From the NCBI GenBank assembly GCA_020310875.1, contig CM035423.1:144454337-144518336 (forward strand): 64,000 bases of DNA. The letters are read 5' to 3'. The notes beneath the pieces were generated by a model. That model searched no databases, was not told the origin of the DNA, and saw nothing but the letters and a program-made list of their open reading frames with translations. Within the stretch, counting starts at the first letter, position 1; each line of letters opens with the position of its first letter. This DNA is from Ceratopteris richardii. Lineage: Eukaryota; Streptophyta; Polypodiopsida; Polypodiales; Pteridaceae. The position numbers were made by a program, and so were the translations under genes. Of the stretch, positions 44,735 through 57,448 are shown piece by piece.

Positions 44735-46082
44735 AAAACCTAGAGGTTGTGACATGTATACCTCTTCACTTATCCGACCATTTAGAAATGCATTTTTGAC
44801 ATCAAGTTGGAGGAGTCTCCAATTTCTTGCAGAAGCTACACTTATCAATGTTCTAATTGTAGTCATCTTTGCAACTAGTGAGAATGTTTCCTCATAGTCT
44901 ATACCATGAGTTTGTGAGCATCCTTTGGCAAATAATCTTGCCTAGTACTTGCAAAATGATCCATCTGAGTTTCTTTTAACTTTATATACCCATCTGCAAC
45001 CAATTAACTTTTGATTGGATGACATTGGAACCAAATCCCAAGTGTCCTTCTCCTTCAATGCATGTATTTCTTCTTTCATGGCCTTTTCCCAATTATGGTT
45101 TCCTTTTGCCTCTTCATAGCTTGAGGGTTCCTCTAAAATTGAGTCCTTTGCCAAGTAGACTGAATGCTTTGTAACAAATGTGGAATCATATCCATACCTT
45201 TCTGATTGTTTCTTCTCTCTTGTTGATCTTCTAGGAGCTTGCTTAGAGAATTCTCCACAGTCTTGCACCTTTGTTTTGCCTCTGCACTTCCATATTTTTT
45301 AATCATTTTCCCTTTTATCTTGGTCATCATCTATCTCACTTCTTGGATCCTAGACCTGTGTATCATACTTGCTTCCTAATTGATGAGAATCAGAATCAAG
45401 ATCATATGGTAGAGTTACCTTTTGTTTGTCTTCATCATACCAAGACCTGTGTTCTTCAAATACAACATCTCTACTTGTAGTGAATTACTTGGTTGAAGGA
45501 TTATAGAACTTATAAACCATCTAAGTTGAGTCATACCCAATAAACATTTCCGTTGCCCTTTCATCTACGCTACCTCTTATTTGTGATGGTACATGAAGAT
45601 AAGCTAAACAACCAAACACCTCGCAATGTCGAAAACTAGGTTTTCTTCCATGCTATGCTTCATAAGAAGTCATACCTTGAAGTGATTCGGATGGTAGTCT
45701 ATTGAAAAGGTACACAATAGTTGAGATAGCCTTTGCCCATAGATAATGTGGCAACCTCTTCTCTTCAAGCATTGTTTTGACTGATCCAACAAATGTCTTG
45801 TCTCTCCTCTCTACAATTCCATTGAGTTGAGGAGAGTACTTGGTAGTCACTTCTATTTTGATACCTTTATCTTGTAAGAACTCATCAAAATCTTTGGAGA
45901 AGTATTCTCCCCAGCCATCATATTTGAGCTTCTTTAGTGATCTACTTGTATGATTCTTAACACGTGCTAGATAGTTTTTGAAGCAATCAAACACTTCATT
46001 CTTACTCTTGCTAAAGTACATAATAGTCCATCTACAATGGTCATCAATAAATGAGACATAATACCTTGATCTTGCCAATGAA
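44735..46082 (-). pseudogene. pol: Copia copy A: integrase to RT fragment
   Basis: Minus-strand piece starting in integrase (RYYVSFIDDHCRWTIMYFSK; YSPQLNGIVERRDKTFVG with the catalytic Glu), through the linker (TREKKQSERYGYDSTF) to RT (EEIHALKEKDTWDLVPMSSN, QKLIGCRWVYKVKRN) and stopping after [11 protein letters not shown]. The 5' portion of the element and the YVDD-RNase H portion are missing. The high-coordinate end is fused to copy B in the same orientation, the low end to a LINE. Confidence 0.85.
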
Positions 46083-46089
46083 GGTGTAT

Positions 46090-49000
46090 ATCACCTACAT
46101 AGCTAGGAAATATGTGAGCTCACCTAAGTCACTGATTTTGAACTCCTCTTGCATGTGTCTCTTGATCCTTTAAATACCATTCAAATCATCACCTGTCACA
46201 ATTATATCATCTACATATACACATAGATAGATAACCTCATTGTGATCCCTTTTGATGAATAGAGAAGGATCTGAGTTGCTAGGTCTAAACCCTTGATCTT
46301 GCAGATATATAACCAACCTCTAATGACAAGCTCTAGGAGCTTGTTTCAATCCATACAATGCTTTCTGAATTATGCAAACATAAGATGCATGATTAGGGTT
46401 TTCAAAACTGGGTGGTTGTGACATGTATACCTCTTCACTTATCCAACCATTTAGAAATGCATTTTATACATCAATTTGGAGGATTCTTCAATTTCTTGCA
46501 GTAGATACACTTATCAATGTCCTGATTGTAGTCGTCTTTGCAACTAGTGAGAATGTTTCCTCATAGTCTATACCATGAGTTTGTGAGCATCCTTTGGCAC
46601 CTAATCTTGCCTTGTATGTGCAAATTGATCTATATGAGTTTCTTTTAACTTTATATACCCATCTGCAACTTATCACCTTTTGATTGGATGTCATTTGAAC
46701 CAAATCCCAAGTGTCCATCTCCTTCAATGCATCTATTTCTTCATGAAATTCAGAATCAAGATCATATGGTAGAGTTACCTTTTGTTTATCTTCATCATAC
46801 CAAGACCTCTATTCTTCAAACACAACATCTCTACTTTTAGTGAAAATTACAAAACTTGTAACCCATGTGAGTTGAATCATACACAATAAACACTACCTTT
46901 GTTGCCCTTTCATCTACACTACCTCTTATTTGTGATGGTACTAAGCTAAACAAGCAAACTCCTTGCAATGTCCAAGACTAGGTTTTCTTCCATGCCATGC
47001 TTCATAAGGATTCATACCTTGAAGTGATTTGGATGGTACTCTATTGACAAGGTACACAATAGTTGAAATAGCCTCTACCCATAGATAATGTGGCAACCTC
47101 TTCTCTTCAAGCATTGTTTTTGCTGATCCAACCTTTGTCTTGTTTCTCCTCTCTACAATTCGATTCAATTGAGGAGAGTACATGGTAGTCACTTCCCTTT
47201 GATACCTTTATCTTGTAAGAACTCATCAAACTCTTTGGAGAAGTATTCTCACCCTCCATCAGATTTGAGCTTCTTGAGTGATCTACCTGTATGATTCTCA
47301 GCTTGTGCTAGATACTTTTTTAAACAATCAAACACTTCATTCTTACTCTTGATAAAGTATAGAATAATCCATCTACTATGGTCATCAATAAATGAGACAT
47401 AACACCTTGATCCTCTCAATGAAGTTTCTTGACTTGGTCCCCATACATCTATATGTACTAAGTCCAATAAGTTGTTGTGGATGTAGCCTTCGTGGTTGAA
47501 TGGTTGTCTTTGTGCCTTCCCAATTGGCCATGCAACACACCTATTGATCATGTGTTTTTTTGATATGTTTGGCAGTACAAGAACACTTGCATCCCTGCAT
47601 ATATCCTTCAAGGTTCTTTCCTTCACATGAGCAAGTCTCTTATGCCACACTTCAAGATCACTTAGGGTTTGAGACCCAAAAGTGAATAGAGATAAGTTCC
47701 TGGTTTCTCCTACTTCAAACGTAAAGAGCCTACCATGCTTCTCACCTCTTGCTATCTTCTTGAAGCCTTGACATGTATCTTTGACAAAGGCTCCATCTTG
47801 TATCAGCCTAACTTGCAAGCCTATTTCAACTATTTTCCCTACACTTATTAGGTTTTTAGTGATAGTGGGTACATAGAGAACCTTACTCACAATGTTTGTC
47901 CTGCCATTGGAAGTTTTGGTATTACCAGTCTTCTCCACATTGTGCTTTGTGTCATCCCTTGTTTGAACTTCATGTCTATACTTTGGACTTTCCAAATTAG
48001 ATAGAAGAGCAATGTTACCTACAAGATAATTTGAACATCCTAAATCTATGTAGAGAAAATCATCATCTTCTTTACCTTCTTTGTAGATTAGATTCATTAG
48101 AAGCAATGAAACTTCATGTGCTTCATCTTAAGAATAATTGTTGTAGTCCCTTCTATTACGGATTCTATTGTTATTGTTGAAGTTGTGTCCACCTCTGCCT
48201 CTATTTTTTCCATGTTCACCTTTTCCACTTCCTTTTTGGGTCTTCCCATTGAACCAAAAATTATGAGGGGTTTGGTTGGTCTTATCACAGATGGGACAGG
48301 GTTGAACATTTTGAACTTTGGCTTTGTCATGCTTTGGTCCTTTCTTCTTCAATTTCTAATTGCTCTTGCTTGCGAAGTTGGCTTGGGCTCTCCTCTTCAT
48401 CTTCTTCCTTCTTGCCTTTTACCTTCTTATCCTTCTTATCTGCATATAGAGCACTGGTTGAATTACCATGATAGGAGTTACCTTCCTTTATGCTATTGTT
48501 AGCCTATTGATTTAAGAGTTTTTGAAGAAAGATGTTGAAGTCTGGAGTTTTCACATTCATGATGAGATCATAAGCCATGGTGAAGGATTTCCATTGCTTA
48601 TCACTTTGAATCCCATTGCGGTTTTGCCTCATGATAGCCTCTTCATCAATCAGCTCTCCAATGGATGCTAATTGATCTGCAACCTCCTTGACCTTGGTAA
48701 CAAACTTTGTGATGGTTTGTTTAGGTGTCGGTTGAACTCAAAGATGATTCTTTCTTGCTTTGGTTCTAGTCGAAAAGAAAGTCTCTAGGGCATCCCAAGT
48801 CTCTTGAGATGTCTTGCATTCTCTAATATGTGGTAATAGAAAGTCAGAGATAGAGTTTAGTATGTACGACCTTGCTTCAAGATCCCTTGCACACCGACAT
48901 GTGAGCTTATCTATCTCCTCTTATGTAGGTCCTGCTTTGAATCTTGGAATAGGCATAGCTTCATCACCTGCTACAATTCCATAAATATTTCTACCTTGAA

Positions 49001-49103
49001 CATAGGCCTCCATTCTGATTTGCCAAGCCACATAGTTTTGTTGATCAAGCTTCTCAATCCTTGATGGAAAGCTTTCACCCATCTTGATCTAGCTCTAATA
49101 CCA
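46090..49103 (-). pseudogene. Copia copy B: gag, protease, integrase, partial RT
   Basis: Minus strand. Gag remnant 49060-48130 (start region reads AYVQGRNIYGIVAGDEA-like sequence) with a knuckle lacking its His (CPICDKTNQTPHNF). Protease in 48106-47249 has DLGCSNYLVGN instead of DSG. The pre-integrase HHCC has lost its last Cys (RCVAWPIGK). Integrase: HIDVWGP, then IVERRN with the Glu. RT (46727-46488) reads TWDLVQMTSNQKVISCRWVY, continuing to the YVDD region near 46215. About 0.33 kb between the linker and RT start is missing near 46740-46760. The primer site is TGGTATTAGAGC (minus strand, 49092-49103). Truncated before RNase H. Confidence 0.85.
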
Positions 49104-49114
49104 CTAAAAGAACT

Positions 49115-50183
49115 TGGAGAAGCTTGTAGGAGGTAGAAAAGTGAGTTGCGAGGCGACGAAGTTTAGTCCAGCCAAGCGACACAAGACCAGCCCTTGAGCT
49201 TATGGAGAGTTAAATAGACGTTGCAAACATGAGAGAATTCCAGTAAAATGCACTATGTACTTTGGATCATAAAGGAGAAAGAATCGATAGAAAATAGATA
49301 GGTTTGCACATTGACTAGCTCAAAAAACTTACTATCTTTGGGTGAGACAATGAACTTCAAATCCTCATAGCGACCAGTGTGATTAAATTAGAAACACCTC
49401 TTTTGGAGGCATGATACACATGGGGTTGAGTGTATAGAATGCACAAAAGTACAAGGAATAAGCAAAATATGCTTTGGGAATGAACTTGACACTCAACAGT
49501 GGTACCTCCTTTTTTTCAGGAATATGCAGAGATAGACCTGGAGACATAAAAACCAAGATGTCTCCAAATTTACACAACTGAATGTTTTGAAATTTATTAG
49601 ACATAAACTGGATATTAATTCCTTTCCAATACATCCTCTTTCATCCAATTTGGAGCTCTATATAGAGAACTGCAGCCTCTACAAACTCACTATTGTTGAA
49701 GAAGATGATGCAGAAAAATGGAGCAAGACAATGATGGCCACAGGTGTATGTATATTGCTTCCATGTAATGTAAAAGTGATTTGAAGTATTTATATAGACT
49801 CAAAGTGATCCATGACTCTTACAAGTGGATTTTAAGCTCAAATGAAGCCGGTTAAGATTGTTGGAGAGAATCATATCACTTTCCTATAATCTAGGGAAAG
49901 TGAAGATCTAGTTTGATCTACTTTTATGTGATTGATTGATTCATTAATTGCAACTCAACCACCTCAAAGTCATGTAAGTTTAGCTCTATGTTTCTACTTT
50001 TACTTGTGTAAAGCTCTAGGCTTTTACAATGGTAAATTATCCATGAAAAATCTTTAAAAAAATACAATAAATGAGCATAAGTGAAAGAACTCTCCAACAT
50101 ATATTCTTTTGATGTAATCCAAGTGATAGATTTTAATGTGGATCAAATCCACCTCAAGCATAGTGTAAGCTTGATGTTCCAAC
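49115..50183 (-). repeat. 5' LTR of copia copy B
   Basis: About 1,069 bp; on the plus strand it starts TGGAGAAGCTTGTAGG and ends GATGTTCCAAC. Homologous throughout to 61653-62702 and to the split LTR 50208-57448. It sits 11 bp beyond the primer site at 49092-49103. No matching 3' LTR is found because copy B is truncated. Confidence 0.8.
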
Positions 50184-51092
50184 TTGTGACGGTTGGTTGG
50201 ACTAATTTGGAGATGCTTGTAGGAGGTAGAAAAGTGAGTTGCAAAGCGACAAAGTTCCATCCAACCAACCGGCACAAGACCATCCCTTCAGCTTAGGGAG
50301 ACTCAAATAGATGTTATAGGCATGGGATAAGTGCAATAGAATGCACTATGTACTTTGGAGCATCAAAGAGAAAGAGTGAATATAAAGCATATATGTTTGT
50401 GCATTAATTAGCTCAAAAAACTTACTATCTTTGGATAAGACATTAAACTTCAAATGCTCATAGCAACCAGCATGCTTAAAATCAGAAAAAATACTGTTAA
50501 AGGAGTGATATACATAGGGTTGAGTGTTTATAAAGCACAAGAGTACAAGAAATAAGCAAAATATGATTTTGGAATGCGTCAGACACTCAACAATGTTACC
50601 TCCTATTTTTCAGGAATGCGCAGAGATAAACCTTGAGATAAAAACACTAAGATTTCTCCAAATATACTAAACTAAATGCTTTGGAAATTTATACATGTAA
50701 ACTAGACACTAATATCTTTCCAATGACTTCTACCCCATCCAATTTGGAGCTCTATAGAGAAAGCAGAAACCTCTACAAGCTTACTATTGTTGAAGAAGAT
50801 AATGCAAAAAAATGAAGGAGCAAGACAATGATGGCCACAAGTGTATGTATATTGATTCCATGTAATGTACATGTGATTTGAAGTCTTTATATAGACTCTT
50901 GAAGTGCTCCAGGACTTCTACAAGTGGATTTTGAATTCAAATGAAGATGGTAAAAGTTGTTGGAGGGAATCAATTCATTTTCCTACAATCTAGGAAAAAT
51001 GAAAATCTAGTTTGATTTACTTATAGGTGATTGATTGATTGCAAGACAACCACCACAAATTCGTGGAATTTGGGCCCATTTTTTATACTTTT

Positions 51093-52558
51093 TGTTGGAA
51101 AACAATGTCACGTCAATCCAAAAGCCATTTAGGGTAGAAACCCTAGTTTTGGTACTTAGTCATTTCTAGCACAAAAATGGGTAAAATGTTTATGAGTCTA
51201 TCTTGTAGAGCTTGAAGAGAGCTTTGCAATGGTATATGATGTTCATTCATTAGAGATCAGATTTGGGAGAAAAGCCTAACCGTAATTTTCTATTGATTTA
51301 GGGTTTTGACCTCATATGATAGCTCTCGGCATGAGGATCATAAAAATGTTGTCAGATCATTCATCAGGTCGTCGAAAGTGTGAAAAAGTAGGTTAAAAAG
51401 TTATTTTTAAAGTTAGCTGAAAGCAACTTTAAAAATAAAGCAAACTCATTTAAAATAAAGCAAAAGCAATTTGAAAAGCGATGTGATTAAAATAAAGTGC
51501 TTTTTGTGAGTTTTTTGCATGGAGCTTTAAAACCTATATAAGAGAATCTTGGGTCACTTTTTTAGACATCCTACACCAATTGCAATGCCAGCTTTGGTCC
51601 CTCAGTAGAGGTGGTGCTCTAGCACACATGGGTAGCCATGGTGCTATCTTGGAGGAGCCGCTATGGAGTTCTTCTTGGAGGAGAAGAGTGTGCTCACACT
51701 CTTGCTTATGGAGAGGACTTACCTATCAGCAGCTTGGTGGTGTGGATCAGCCATCCATATGATGTATTTGAAGATTGTCTTCTACATGAATATTTTGGTT
51801 TACTTCAAAGACATTGGATGGTGGTTAACATAAGATTTGCATCTTATGTTAAGAATTCAGGTACATATTCTCTTTATGCACACAGGTACTACTTAGAGTT
51901 TATGGAGGCAGTGGCATCCATATCAGGAGGAGTCTTATTCGGCATAGGAACAAGAGAATCGGTACATGTATGCTTTATGCATATTTGGATGAGGTGTTCC
52001 AGAAGGTATGTTCATATGAGTATGAGGATTTCTGATAGCAAACTTGTTAGCATTCTTTGCTACTTTTGTAAGTATGTGATCTTTCACACACATATCTGAC
52101 TTAGGGTCTTCCATAGCCTAAGTTTAGATGAGGGTTTGTTGATTATTAGTTTAGACTGATCCTTCCTCTTTCTGTCACTCATATTCACTCTTCTACAACC
52201 TATTAGGTTATACATCTCATATATATTCAGATTTCTGTCCATACATCTGAATATGTTTGTTACATTTGTATATTCACTCATCCATCTATTTCTATTCACA
52301 TAGAGTGGTTGAGAATTTTGCTCCCACATTGTAAGTTGACATTTGTATATATGATAGTGTGAATAAGCAGTGGTGTACGTAACACTTTACACATGTTGTC
52401 TAAACTTTCTCTATCTTTGTCTCATTATTTGTATGATTAAGTGTGGTATGTTCATGATTTGTCAATATTGGAAGATTTTTGGATTCTATGTTGTAGATCC
52501 TTGACCTATGGAACTATGGACCTATGGTATTAGTTATGGGACTACTAAATTTCCAACA
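51093..52558 (+). repeat. 5' LTR of the LARD-like element
   Basis: 1,466 bp with TG...CA ends. TATATAAG at 51535-51542 is the likely TATA box, suggesting a U3 of about 470 bp. The R/U5 part contains a 153-aa open frame (51638-52099), shortened to 114 aa in the other LTR; see rejected items. Confidence 0.93.
51535..51542 (+). promoter_or_regulatory. TATA box of the LARD LTR
   Basis: TATATAAG, conserved in the 3' LTR at about 56235. RNA would be expected to start about 30 bases downstream, near 51567. Confidence 0.6.
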
Positions 52559-52560
52559 TT

Positions 52561-52572
52561 TGGTATCAGAGC
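52561..52572 (+). promoter_or_regulatory. tRNA-iMet primer binding site of the LARD
   Basis: TGGTATCAGAGC, the exact plant initiator-Met primer site, two bases after the 5' LTR. It sets the element's orientation as plus. Confidence 0.95.
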
Positions 52573-55500
52573 ATTCAGGCTCTCAGATTCCCAGGTTCTT
52601 AGACTTCCAATTTTACAACATATGATTTAAGAGCATCTTCTAACATTTGAAATTCGACATACACACTTAATCTAGATGAGTAAAGATTTGAGAATTAGAC
52701 AATTCTGTTACATGTTTATTCATCAGTGTGGAGTATGAAGTTGATGATATGTTAGCAGCCGAATACTTTTGGAAGAGTATGAAAATACTTTTCAAAAATA
52801 TTGTTTGAAGACCAAGACTTGATGAAGAGAAGGCTACTTCAAATTCAAGGAAGAACAATGGTTTGGAGAAGATGAAGGAATGAGATCAACATCAAATCAC
52901 AGGTATCAGTTTCTACTATCAGATTATCATTTGCAGGTCATGTCTTAGAAGAGCAATTATGAAGAGATTTGAAGGATTCAAGGAATGCTTTTATACACTT
53001 TCATTCTTTGAAAGTTAAAGCATTAGCTACATCAAAACAGGTATCTAGAGGTTTTTCTAGAGAGTTTTGAGAGATCTCTTTCATGGCAAGAAAGCTCATC
53101 TAAGAAGACAAAGGTGGAGAGCATAAGTTTTGTTTTCAGCCAATCTTGTGTTGTAAGTTGGTTGGAAGTTTTTTGCTCACATTTTGTATCTAAAGAGGTA
53201 ACTATAGAAAGGTAATAACTCATCATTCAGACAAAAGGTTGGTGAATTTAGTCATATCAGTCACATCTGAAGCAAAGTTTTGATTCAAAGATATGAGGAG
53301 ATGGTAAAACATGATTCTATATTCACTTCCATTTGTATACCATGTTTGTTTTGTCTCTTACTCTTAGCACTAGAGGAAGAGAAAAGTTCATTTGAAGAAG
53401 TTAAGAGTGCTTGCTACTTCAAGATTAAGAGAACAAAAGGTATGGAAGAGAAGTTTGAAGATGTTGACATCATCAGGTGGAAGAAAGATGCAGAAAAAGA
53501 AGGTCCAAAAATTCCAAAGGGAAAGTAAGAATTCCTTTTCTCTTATATTTTCCATATACTTTTCCTACTTTTATCCTCTACATCCAAAGACAAGTCTATG
53601 AGAACATCTTCTGAAAAAGATAATTCAAAGAAGAAGCAGTTTCTTGTTTTGCATTATACTTGGTCATTATTTAGTAGATTTGACAAAGAATTGCATTGAG
53701 AGAAAGAAAAGCAGCAGATTTTGAAGAAAACTTGTATATTTTGACTCATATATATGAGTTATATATAAGTTAAAGATTTTGAGTAGGTAGCTATATATTT
53801 CCTCAAAGGTTTCTTGGAGTGTCAATACAAAGCTACTTTTTATATGACAAGTTGCAGAGAAGTATATTTCTTCTTTATCTAACTCTTGAGGTAAAAGAGT
53901 TTTTTGTAGCAGATATTGAAGACTTGGGTTGAGGTTTTGTGTTTGGAAACGTTACTTCATATTCAGTATTTTTAGAAAACTTCAGAAAATTCTGATTTTT
54001 GATGTACCAATCAATTGAAGAATCTACTTTCTATGTTTGTCTTGACTTTTGTATACATGCTTGTATTAAAAAGAAGGTGTTCCATCAGATCCTATCACTT
54101 GAGAAGTGGAGTTAGCCAAAAGAAAGACAAGCAGATACTTCCACATTTCACCCGGGAAGAATATGAAGATATGAAGTATCAAACTTGCAACTTTTGGAGT
54201 TCTCAAGATGAGAGTTTGTCCACTTATGTTTCAAGTAGAAGTTGCAGATTCTTGAGAAGGATTTGGTTAAAGAAAAGTTTTTACAACTTTATGTGAGAAG
54301 CATGGATACTTGGAGACATTCAGGTAACAAATCAAACATTCAATCATGAAGGTTTGATGTGAGCAGATTCTATACAGGTATTTTGTTGGAAAGATCATAG
54401 ATCTTGTATGATCTTATATGATCTTGGATGATCTTGAAGGATCGTATATGATCTTGGATGGTCATAGATCTTGGATGATCTTGGATGATCTTGGATGATC
54501 TTGGATGATCTTGGATGATCTTATATGAGTCAGATATCTATCTTTTGTTTGTAAGGTTCTTAGCATGGGAAGAAGTAATTCAAAGATTCAGGTTCTATCA
54601 GATTAGTGTTGCAGAGGAATAGAAGAAGATACTTGTTATGTTGCATAAGGTTATGAATCCTTAAATGCTTTTAGCAAGGTTTTATTGGATTAGCTAACCT
54701 TATTCTAGATTTCTGGGAAGCTGAGGAATGACAGGGAAAGCTATTGGCAAGTTTATACTGCTAATAAAAAGGGTTCCGAAATTTTTTTTCAGAAACATGT
54801 ATTAATGTTATGAAAAATCAGATTTATGAAGAAAGACGTTCTAGATTTCATAAAGTCTGATATATTTGAAGAATTCTGGATGCTAGTGTTAAATCATCCA
54901 GGGGGTGATGAAACATGAAGACTTATTTTCAGCCATATGTGAAAGAATGTAGATCCATACCTATAAGTATTCCAGGTATTCCTATATCAAGTATTCCTAT
55001 ATTTCCTTTGTTAGTTTCTCTTTATGTTCCAACTTTGAAAGAAGAATGAAGAAGGAGAATGTCTAGAGAAAGTTCTTGTTAGGCGTTCTTGTTCAGGAGA
55101 AGGTTCCAGAGTTCTATTGAAGAGAAATTTGATAGTTCAGAAAGGTATGTTTTTAGAAGTGTGCACATATATGTTTATACCAGATTCTGAAGGAAAGAGG
55201 TATGAAGGATTTATAGATTGAACAAGGATGATGACATGATGACATCATAGATATGATATTTTGATGAGACTCATAGGTTGAGTTGAGTTGATTTGAGTTG
55301 ACTTGAGTACAGTCAGAAGAGATTAACCAATAGTGTTCATAATACACTAAGTTGTGAGTTGTCAGTCACAAGTCCCAGGATTCAGTTCCTGATTTTGTTT
55401 AGTGTATTTACATGACACAGGAGAAGTAGGTCGACAAAGCTTTTGTAAGGTAAATGCAAATATGTGGATCCTAATGTATGTTTTCAGGTTTGAGAAGACA

Positions 55501-55780
55501 GGAGATAGCAGGTTCAGAGTCAGTACATGCTATATTTATTGTCAAGCAAGTGATTTCTTGATGAATACACCACTGGATATCTAGTTTGCATATTTTCTCA
55601 CGTATTATGGTTCATATTGAGCAAGTTCAGGTGTTTGAAGTTTGAAGGAAAATTCAGTTTTGAAGAAGACTTTTGAAGAAAAGGTTTGAAGATCAATTCG
55701 GGAGTACAAGTTTGAAGTTTATGATAGTTTGTAGGTGAATGAAGTTACATATCCAGTTCAGTTTGTACCAATATGACATT
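52573..55780 (+). other. Non-coding interior of the LARD, with a 10-bp tandem repeat
   Basis: No domain recognised in any frame; longest frames are under 100 codons. At about 54395-54530 a run of ttggatgatc units (10 bp, about 12 copies with variants such as ttatatgatc) forms a minisatellite. Another small array (gagttgagttgatttgagt) lies near 55275-55305. The interior would serve only as RNA template and packaging signal (inference from the LARD class). Confidence 0.75.
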
Positions 55781-55791
55781 CTAGGGGGGAT
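55781..55791 (+). promoter_or_regulatory. Polypurine tract of the LARD
   Basis: CTAGGGGGGAT immediately before the 3' LTR, six G in a row, in the expected place. Confidence 0.85.
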
Positions 55792-57267
55792 TGTTGGAAA
55801 ACAATGTCACATCAGTCCAAAATCCATTTAGGGCAGAAACCCTAATTTTGGTACTTAGTCATTTTTGGCACAAAAATGGGTAAAATATTTATGAGTCTAT
55901 CTTGTAGAGCTTGAAGAGAGCTTTCCAATGGTATATTATGTTCAATCATCAAAGATCAGATTTGGGAGAAAACCCTAACCCTAAATTTTTGTTGATTTAG
56001 GGTTTTGACCTCATATGATAGCTCTCTGCATGAGGATCATAAAAATGTTGTGAGATCATTGATCATGTAATCAGAAGTGTGAAAAACCAGGTCAAGAAGT
56101 TAATTTTAAAGTTAGCTAAAAGCAACTTTAAAAATAAAGCAAACTTACTTAAAACAAAGAAAAAGCAATTTGAAAAGCAATGTGATTAAAATAAAGCGCT
56201 TTTTTGTGAGTTTTTTGCATGGATCTTTAAAACCTATATAAGAGAGTCTTGGGTCACTTTTTTAGACATCCTACACCAATTGCAATGCCAGCTTTGGTCC
56301 CTCAGTAGAGGTGGTGCTCTAGCACACATGGGGTAGCCATGGTGCTATCTTGGAGCATGTTGAGGAGTGGCTATGGAGTTCTTCTTGGAGGAGAAGACTG
56401 TGCTCACACTCTTGCTTATGGAGAGGACTTACCTATCAGTAGCTTGGTGGTGTGGATTAGCCATCCACATGATGTATTTGAAGATTGTCTTCTAAATGAA
56501 GATTTCGGTTTACTTCAAAGACATTGGATGGTGGTTAACATAAGATTTGCATCTTATGTTAAGAATTCAGGTACATATTCTCTTTATGCACACAGGTACT
56601 ACTTGGAGTTTATGGAGGCAGTGGCATCCATATCAGCAGGAGTCCTACTTGGCATAGGGACAAGAGAATCAGTACATGTATGATTTATGCATATTTGGAT
56701 GAGGTGTTCGAGAAGGTATGTTCATATGAGTATGAGGATTTCTGATAGCAAACTTGTTAGCATTCTTTGCTACTTTTGTAAGTATGTGATCTTTCACACG
56801 TGTATCTGACTTAGGGTCTTCCATAGCCTAAGTTCAGATGAGGGTTTACTGATTATCAATTTAGACTAATCCTTCCTCTTTCTGTCACTCATATTCACTC
56901 TTCTACAAACTATTAGGTTACACATCTCATATATAATCAGATTTTTGTCCATACATCTGAATATGTTTGTTACAATTGTATATTCACTCATCCATCTATT
57001 TCTGTTCACATAGAGTGGTTGAGAGTTTTGCTCCCACATTGTAATTTGGCATTTGTATATATTATAGAATGAGTAAGCAGTGGCTTACATAACACTTCAC
57101 ACATGTTGTCTAAACTTCTCTATCTTTGTCTCATCATTTGTATGATTAAGTGTGGTATGCTCATGATTTGTCAATATTGGAAGATTGTTGGATTCTATTT
57201 TGTAGATCCTAGACCTACGGAACTATGGACCTGTGGTATTATTTCTGGGCCTACTAAATTTCCAACA
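55792..57267 (+). repeat. 3' LTR of the LARD-like element
   Basis: 1,476 bp, homologous to 51093-52558, followed by the CTTTT target duplication and then the resumed copia LTR. Confidence 0.93.
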
Positions 57268-57448
57268 CTTTTACATGTTTGAAGCTCTAGGCTTCTACAA
57301 TGGTAAATGAACTATGAAAACTTGTAAAAAAAAAATACAATAAATGAGCATAGGTAAAAGAATGCTTCAATGGATATTTTGGCATAATCCAAACCATAGC
57401 CTTTTTGATGTAGATCAAATCCACCTCCAACATATTGTAATATTGATA

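Larger units (their letters stand above)
51093..57267 (+). mobile_element. Large non-coding LTR element (LARD-like) nested in a copia LTR
   Basis: 6,175 bp. LTRs 51093-52558 and 55792-57267, both TGTTGGAAAACAATG...CCAACA; perfect 12-base tRNA-iMet primer site at 52561-52572; polypurine tract at 55781-55791; perfect 5-bp target duplication CTTTT (51088-51092 and 57268-57272). The 3.2-kb interior holds no recognisable gag, protease, integrase, RT or RNase H. That is the definition of a large retrotransposon derivative moved by proteins of a relative. LTRs differ by roughly 8% in the first 380 bp and about 4% in the central part. Confidence 0.93.
50208..57448 (-). repeat. 3' LTR of copia copy C, split by a 6.2-kb insertion
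   Basis: LTR sequence is present at 50208-51092 and resumes at 57273-57448, together giving the ~1.05 kb expected from the 5' LTR 61653-62702. Between the parts lies a complete LTR element flanked by CTTTT. By eye the first 200 bp differ from the 5' LTR by more than 10%, so copy C is old and older than the insertion. Confidence 0.85.

Noticed and set aside
50184-50207. Target duplication for copia C
   Set aside because: The bases left of 50208 and right of 62702 do not match convincingly, so no duplication is claimed.
51638-52099. 153-aa frame in the LARD 5' LTR, also partly open in the 3' LTR (56339-56683)
   Set aside because: Replacement and silent differences are about equally frequent and the second copy has a stop; shared openness follows from LTR identity.
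52573-55780. Hidden gag or pol in the LARD interior
   Set aside because: Frames on both strands give no DSG, YVDD, DDE-like or CCHC pattern with supporting context.
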